NCBI GenBank assembly: GCA_054601695.1
Contig: BAAHQB010000002.1
Location: forward strand, 186,001 to 250,000
Length of the DNA: 64,000 nucleotides
Direction: 5' to 3'
Source: Amorphochlora amoebiformis
Taxonomy: Eukaryota; Cercozoa; Chlorarachniophyceae
Both the position numbers and the translations under genes were made by a program. The notes under the pieces were generated by a model, which was not told where the DNA came from, did no database searches, and saw only the letters and a list, made by a program, of their open reading frames with translations. How positions within the stretch are numbered: position 1 is the stretch's first letter; every line of letters begins with the position of its first letter. Positions 16,760 to 64,000 of the stretch are shown piece after piece.

Positions 16760-16851
16760 GTGTGTGTGTGTATGTGTATATATAGATATGCGTGTATGAA
16801 GATATATCTATATGCATATATGTCATATTCATATTCATGTACATATGTATA

Positions 16852-16888
<37 letters not shown>

Positions 16889-17177
16889 GTAATATACACG
16901 TATATGTAGTAAAGAGTATGCAGACATATAAAATATGCATATCTTAATAGCACACATAGACATATATGTATGTATATATATGTATATATATATGTCAAAA
17001 AATAATACATATACATATATATATATATATGTACGTATATATATTCATATAAATATGTATATATATACATATATGTATATATACATACATAATATATATA
17101 TATATATAGATGAATATATTTATACATACACATATATACTATATATATATATATATATATATTGTGTGTGTGTGAAA

Positions 17178-17230
<53 letters not shown>

Positions 17231-17292
17231 CATATATATTCATAGCTCTTACAGAGGTATTCGAGACTCTCTCAAAGCTACAGGTTGACTAG

Positions 17293-17353
<61 letters not shown>

Positions 17354-17987
17354 GTTTAAGTATGTCGAATACATGTTTACTATACTATTCATATATTTAA
17401 TTATACATATATGTATATAATGATTATAAATACTTTTTGATATACACATACCATGTCGAATGTATGTTTACTATACTAATTCACATATTTAAATATTCAT
17501 ATATGTATATAAAGATCATATACCATTTTTAGATATGATATATACATATATATACATATATACATATATATATTGTATATACATATACATATATATATAT
17601 ATATATATATTATCATATTCCACTCACATCTATCATACTTATGAACAAACACACACAACACATGCCGAATAGTGCTAACCCCATTCGACACAACAGCCCT
17701 GTCCCCATCAGCCCTATCCCTTTCCGATAAGGAGTACTAACCCTAACCCTAACCCTAACCCTAACCCTAACCCTAACCCTAACCCGTGCATGCGAAACAA
17801 AAGCCAAAAAAGGTGCATTATTCACATCGAGAAACGTAACAAGTAACATGTTTCCATGACAAAAATAGCTTCCGATGACACGATGATCACCTGATTCCAT
17901 TGATAATACTTAAAAAAAATATTCTAGAATTCAAGCGAGGAGCAAGTAGCCCGAATCCGGCATGTCAAGAAGCTCTTCGAAAGCTAG
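617..17987 (+). CDS. RPAP3/SPAG1-like TPR co-chaperone with C-terminal RPAP3-type domain
   Basis: Proteins of this family bind Hsp90/Hsp70 through TPR repeats and, through the C-terminal domain, act in R2TP-type assembly of protein complexes. Exons: 617-725, 1513-1584, 2373-2416, 3080-3126, 3771-3879, 4669-4707, 4963-5076, 5146-5262, 5333-5449, 5518-5622, 5690-5806, 5877-5953, 6658-6694, 7299-7336, 8355-8403, 9652-9710, 9828-9869, 10042-10089, 10488-10547, 12170-12231, 13058-13103, 14683-15114, 15602-15679, 15936-16018, 17257-17283, 17928-17987 (TAG). The first TPR block runs from [20 protein letters not shown] through [20 protein letters not shown] to [11 protein letters not shown] duplicated Pro/Ser linker follows. 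The second block has [28 protein letters not shown] and [12 protein letters not shown]. Then comes a SEPR-rich linker and a C-terminal domain with [30 protein letters not shown] and [10 protein letters not shown]. The predicted length is about 728 residues. The junction 10547/12170 is one base too long with strict GT/AG choice. The junction 17283/17928 may hide a small exon, since relatives have a few more residues there. Confidence 0.85.
1030..1500. repeat. CA/ACAT-rich simple sequence
   Basis: Intron 1 of the TPR gene continues after a TA array as a long ACACAC/ACATAC region with two poly-A runs (about 1339-1356 and 1391-1403). No exon-like island is seen until 1513. Confidence 0.85.
1585..1670 (+). 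repeat. Truncated 3' copy of TPR exon 1513-1584
   Basis: The last 25 bases of the exon (from AGGGCCCTCTG) plus its GTAAAATCAAC donor side recur at about 1627-1670, just downstream of the intact exon. Confidence 0.85.
2416..2995 (+). repeat. TTAGGG-type arrays starting at the exon border
   Basis: The intron after exon 2373-2416 opens directly into TTAGGG repeats (2416-2490, 2537-2697), followed after TA tracts by 2864-2990. The first repeat supplies the GTTAGG donor. At 2503-2538 an inverted, diverged piece of the dispersed 95-base repeat interrupts the array. Confidence 0.9.
3303..3690 (+). repeat. 44-base minisatellite, about 8-9 copies
   Basis: The unit begins GATGCACACGTGTAC and continues ATATCTAACCTTAGATATGC; starts at 3347, 3391, 3435 and 3479 show an exact 44-base period. 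Each unit contains CACGTG and CTAACCTTAG, the latter nearly identical to the real acceptor of exon 3080-3126 (TAACCTTAG). Confidence 0.9.
4810..4960 (+). repeat. Dispersed 95-base repeat plus CCCTAA array
   Basis: One copy of the dispersed repeat (bounded by CTGCT.TTATCCCTAACAGC and TGCTGAATAATCTGAT) is followed by CCCTAA repeats that run into the CCTAACCAG acceptor of exon 4963. Confidence 0.85.
4963..5953 (+). repeat. Tandem array of duplicated linker exons with short introns
   Basis: Six consecutive phase 0 exons of the TPR gene are related: 4963-5076 (divergent founder), 5146-5262, 5333-5449, 5518-5622, 5690-5806 and 5877-5953 (truncated, with a new tail). Each of the last five begins [12 protein letters not shown]. 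Each unit of about 170-190 bases is one exon of mostly 117 bases plus an intron of about 70 bases, which runs from GTAAAACCACCG to CTAACCCTAG or CTTAG. Because each exon is a multiple of three in phase 0, every duplication adds about 39 residues in frame to a Pro/Ser-rich linker between the two TPR blocks. One copy (5518-5622) has an in-frame 12-base deletion. Confidence 0.85.
6040..6440. repeat. Four-copy TA-rich minisatellite
   Basis: A block of about 60 bases containing AGTGTATATGAATCT and CTATGTATGGAAATG recurs at about 6077-6117, 6228-6267, 6314-6350 and 6400-6437, separated by TA tracts. It lies in the intron between exons 5953 and 6658. Confidence 0.85.
6703..8380 (+). repeat. CCCTAA-type array with embedded 95-base repeats and two small exons
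   Basis: CCCTAA repeats with many CTCTAA and CCTAACCTGA variants fill most of this stretch. Copies of the 95-base dispersed repeat sit at about 6779-6870, 6927-6985, 7038-7100, 7150-7205 and 8006-8101. A second higher-order unit containing AACTCTATCGCTAACC recurs at about 7406, 7485, 7586 and 7669. Exons 7299-7336 and 8355-8403 of the TPR gene are embedded in it. The unique stretch 7795-7990 shows no exon I can support. Confidence 0.9.
8410..9075 (+). repeat. Five-copy GGTTAG-derived minisatellite
   Basis: A unit with GGTTAGAATTATTGTTAGGG, then GTGGATAGGGCTAGGG and GTTGGGATATGTATG, ending in a TA tract, recurs at about 8420, 8572, 8708, 8814 and 8951. It combines degenerate TTAGGG sequence with a TA array as one duplicated block. 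Confidence 0.88.
9455..10240 (+). repeat. CCCTAA arrays flanking four small exons
   Basis: Arrays at 9457-9550, 9713-9820, 9872-10036 and 10108-10240 surround TPR-gene exons 9652-9710, 9828-9869 and 10042-10089. The donors GACAG|GTAACC and TACG|GTAACC run straight into CCCTAA repeats. Confidence 0.92.
10545..11100 (+). repeat. TTAGGG-type array with GGATTA and GGCTTA variants
   Basis: Runs 10545-10826 and 10948-11100 are separated by one TA tract. Variant repeats (AGGATTAGGG, AGGCTTAGGG) are regularly mixed in. The array begins at the donor of exon 10488-10547. Confidence 0.92.
11484..12750 (+). repeat. Partial copies flanking TPR exon 12170-12231
   Basis: Upstream, the acceptor and first 29 or so bases of the exon (CAGGCAATATCATTGGTCTC) recur at about 11486, 11679 and 11924, each followed by AGGGAAAGGATATA and a TA tract. 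Downstream, copies of the exon's 3' part lie at about 12266-12297, 12376-12425, 12455-12485, 12548-12572 and 12704-12745 (degenerate). Only the 12170-12231 copy has both ends. Confidence 0.88.
13328..13830 (+). repeat. CCCTAA arrays with higher-order units
   Basis: Telomere-type repeats alternate with a unit carrying CGTAATT...AGAATTTAGGTTGAG (about 13408, 13606, 13803). One copy of the dispersed 95-base repeat (13681-13732) is included. The stretch lies in the intron between exons 13103 and 14683. Confidence 0.88.
14683..15114 (+). CDS. Long disordered SEPRT-repeat exon of the TPR gene (exon 22 of 26)
   Basis: This is by far the longest exon of the gene (432 bases; most others are 27-117). 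It encodes a degenerate tandem repeat of Ser-Glu-Pro-Arg type: four units of [16 protein letters not shown], then looser ASEPRI/ASEPRM units. It ends with [13 protein letters not shown], which opens the RPAP3-type C-terminal domain continued in exon 15602-15679. The composition predicts an unstructured tether. Repeat units of about 24 and 30 bases suggest growth by slippage. Confidence 0.8.
16036..16420 (+). repeat. Intronic GT-rich tandem duplications
   Basis: Segments such as GTAAATTTGGTTGATTTCAG and CTAACTTTTAGGTGTTGGAA, then GAGCTGGGGGG, are repeated about two to three times (16170-16275), with related blocks GGTGATTTTGGGTGATTTAG near 16110 and 16366. A fragment of the dispersed repeat (ATTATTCAGCG) lies at 16042-16052. 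No exon was identified. Confidence 0.6.
17733..17786 (+). repeat. Short CCCTAA array in the last intron of the TPR gene
   Basis: About eight CCCTAA units lie between exon 17257-17283 and the terminal exon 17928-17987. Flanking unique sequence (17630-17730, 17787-17925) could hide a small missing exon, but none fits both phases. Confidence 0.8.
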
Positions 17988-18723
17988 TTTGAATGTCTGC
18001 GGCCCACCTGGTATAGCGAAGGTTAAATACATTTCAAATAATGGAATAGCTGTCTTTGGATACGTGTTACAATCAGTTAATGTTCGATGGCTAGCCGCTA
18101 ATGAGAGATACTGTGTATATATCATGACACTTATGTCAGTGCAATTTTTGAATATTAGCTAGATTAGTAAAGTCTAGAAAGAAAGTTCAGACATAGATCC
18201 TGACAAGCCTGATCTAAATTCACTCTTAGACGCTAGACAACCATTCACTCAGTCTAGTCAGTGACTCTAGTGACTGGATGTCAGTTGTTTATACTATTAC
18301 TCGTGTATTTATCATACCAGCTATATTATCTAGCTAGTCTAGATTATGCAAGATCGCGAGAACCAGTGATTAAACGTCACCCCGGACTTAGTCTAATCTC
18401 TAGATCTTTCCAATGATAAGTATGACAACAGTTGTCCTTGTATTTAATCTTGATAATTCTCTAAAATCCTAGAAAATTCCTGAAAGATGGTATCCGTTAA
18501 GGAAAATTCTGGAAGGTTCTGTGAGTCTCATATCGTATGTTTATATCTAGATATCTAGATATCTAGATATCCAGATATCTGTATCTTCAGTACTAGAGAT
18601 ACATTGAGTATGTCTTGAAAATTTCTGGATCGAAGCTTTGGAGATTTTGCCTAAATATATACATACATATACATATATACTTATATATATATATACTTTA
18701 TATATATATATATATGTATGCAT

Positions 18724-18757
<34 letters not shown>

Positions 18758-18892
18758 GTTTTTTCATATTTAGAAATAATATATATATATATATATATTA
18801 TATCTATATATGCATATATATATATATGTATATATTATATACATGTATATATAAATATTAAACTAACAGATAAATACATACATAAATACTTC

Positions 18893-18931
<39 letters not shown>

Positions 18932-18979
18932 AAATATGTAGATGTGTATGTATATATGTATATTACATACAATATAAAT

Positions 18980-19030
<51 letters not shown>

Positions 19031-19166
19031 AACATATTTATATATACACATGCACATATAGACAAATGCATTTATATATCCACATATATGCATATACATA
19101 TGTAAATATATATTACGTATATATGAAAAAATACTGTACGTCAATCTATATATATATATATATATA

Positions 19167-19197
<31 letters not shown>

Positions 19198-19557
19198 TAT
19201 TATTAATAATAATTACATCAAAATTTACCATAAAAAATTAGTTCTGAGGGTTTACGAAAATCATATTAATAAATAATACATATATACATATATACTCACA
19301 TATATATATATATACATATATATATTAAATACATTTATATATATATATATACATATATATATACATATATATATATAGTATATACGCAATTTATAAAAAA
19401 TAGCACATAAAGAAATACATACATATGTAGTGCTTTTCATCAGATTATTAGCATGTCTCAAGTCTAAGGACCATAGAGTCTATGTAGGCTTAGGGTAAGG
19501 GTTTGGGTTTTTGAATGCCTTAGAGCTGTGTTTAAGATGTTGGAATATGCCGAATTA
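17988..19557. other. Tail-to-tail intergenic region
   Basis: It lies between the TAG of the TPR gene and the TAA of IVD. 17,988-18,640 is non-repetitive and unusually rich in CTAG/CTAGAT words, with an AGATATCT run at 18545-18585. 18,650-19,440 is TA-rich with an ATT trinucleotide array (19166-19212). No gene or poly-A signal is claimed. Confidence 0.6.
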
Positions 19558-37052
<17,495 letters not shown>

Positions 37053-37450
37053 GAATATTGTTCGCTAAAGGGTGTGGGGGGGGGAGAGACGAGCGGATAC
37101 GGAGAAATGCGAGCAACCTCGTCGACGTCTGCCGACGGGTGGGAAGGGGTACTGACACGTGTCAGTCCGATGTTTTCTAATCGAATAATTTAAATTGTTG
37201 AATTTAATTTTTTCGATTTTGTCGGCCTGGGTTGTCATTCTTGGCGCGCGAAAGCTTTTCCGTCCATGGCGACCTCCGGGCGAGATGAGAGAGTTCCTGA
37301 GTGATAGATGCCGAAACCGAACAAAAAAGGTTCGCCTTTGGACAGAGATTTCATGAGATTTCCAGTTATTCGGGTGCTCCTCAGCGTGAGACCCCAATCA
37401 CAAACGTATGAATGATTCTAGCTATTCTATGACTCTAGATCAATTGATAC
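37053..37450 (-). promoter_or_regulatory. IVD upstream region
   Basis: About 400 bases of non-repetitive, comparatively GC-rich sequence lie directly before the IVD start codon and presumably contain its 5' leader and promoter. It holds a G run (37074-37083) and ACACGTGT/ACACGTGTC words near 37038 and 37155. An open frame here (37397-37065) is not supported as a gene. No defined promoter element can be named. Confidence 0.4.
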
Positions 37451-37451
37451 T

Positions 37452-37883
37452 ATGATATTCGATATGATATTCGATATGATATTCGATATGATATTCGATA
37501 TGATATTCGATATGATATTCGATATGATATTCGATATGATATTCGATATGATATTCGATACGATATTCGATATGATATTCGATATGATATTCGATATGAT
37601 ATTCGATATGATATTCGATACGATATTCGATATGATATTCGATATGATATTCGATATGATATTCGATACGATATTCGATATGATATTCGATATGATATTC
37701 GATATGATATTCGATATGATATTCGATATGATATTCGATATGATATTCGATATGATATTCGATATGATATTCGATATGATATTCGATATGATATTCGATA
37801 TGATATTCGATATGATATTCGATATGATATTCGATATGATATTCGATATGATATTCGATATGATATTCGATATGATATTCGAT
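37452..37883. repeat. 12-base satellite GATATTCGATAT, about 36 copies
   Basis: A near-perfect array of GATATTCGATAT. The only differences are single T-to-C changes giving CGATACGAT at about 37561, 37621 and 37669; the first two lie 60 bases apart. Both strands read open because 12 is divisible by three, giving MIFD/RISY/SNII translations that are not genes. Confidence 0.97.
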
Positions 37884-63980
<26,097 letters not shown>

Positions 63981-64000
63981 ATATATATATATATATATAC

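Noticed and set aside
17640-17735. Candidate extra exon of the TPR gene (reading with [16 protein letters not shown])
   Set aside because: Its possible splice phases do not fit exon 17257-17283 on one side or 17928-17987 on the other.
37065-37397. 110-residue minus-strand frame just upstream of IVD
   Set aside because: No recognisable family; it lies where the IVD leader and promoter should be and has no exon-like continuation.

Overview
This is nuclear DNA from a eukaryote, very probably a protist. It looks non-coding because most of it is (TA)n, with CCCTAA/TTAGGG-type, GA/CT and minisatellite arrays. Between these arrays lie many short unique islands of about 25-120 bases. Translated and joined in order, the islands form four recognisable genes. 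Nearly all splice junctions carry GT and AG ends and agree in phase. All large low-complexity reading frames (IYIY, LTLT, RERE, SLSL, MIFD) are translated repeats and are not genes.

Layout: (1) 1-476, minus, partial: bacterial-type NAD(P)-dependent glycerol-3-phosphate dehydrogenase, continuing off the left edge. (2) 617-17,987, plus, head-to-head with gene 1: an RPAP3/SPAG1-like TPR co-chaperone in at least 26 exons, with a tandemly duplicated linker exon and a C-terminal RPAP3-type domain. (3) 37,052-19,558, minus, tail-to-tail with gene 2: isovaleryl-CoA dehydrogenase, 24 exons found, about 1.2 kb of coding in 17.5 kb. (4) >63,921-41,323, minus, 5' partial: a predicted fusion of an N-terminal DUF3431-type domain with a C-terminal GT10 (alpha-1,3-fucosyltransferase-type) domain, 39 exons in the window. 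The intergenic spaces are 477-616, 17,988-19,557 and 37,053-41,322. No RNA gene, CRISPR array or intact transposon was recognised.

Intron architecture is the main point of interest. Exons usually abut TA arrays directly, so that G+TATATA supplies the donor and TATATAG or TATACAG the acceptor. Telomere-type repeats also form splice sites (G|GTTAGG and |GTAACC donors; CCCTAG|, TTAG| and CTAATCAG| acceptors). Many exons are accompanied by truncated copies of themselves: copies of the 5' part lie upstream and copies of the 3' part lie downstream of the intact exon. This is the footprint expected of tandem duplications with one breakpoint inside the exon.

The organism cannot be fixed from the sequence. 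TTAGGG-type repeats, extreme intron density, a bacterial-type G3P dehydrogenase, mitochondrial IVD and a DUF3431-GT10 protein point to a large-genome protist or microalga. The four genes (lipid precursor synthesis, co-chaperone, leucine breakdown, glycosylation) share no pathway and look like ordinary neighbours in an intron-bloated genome.
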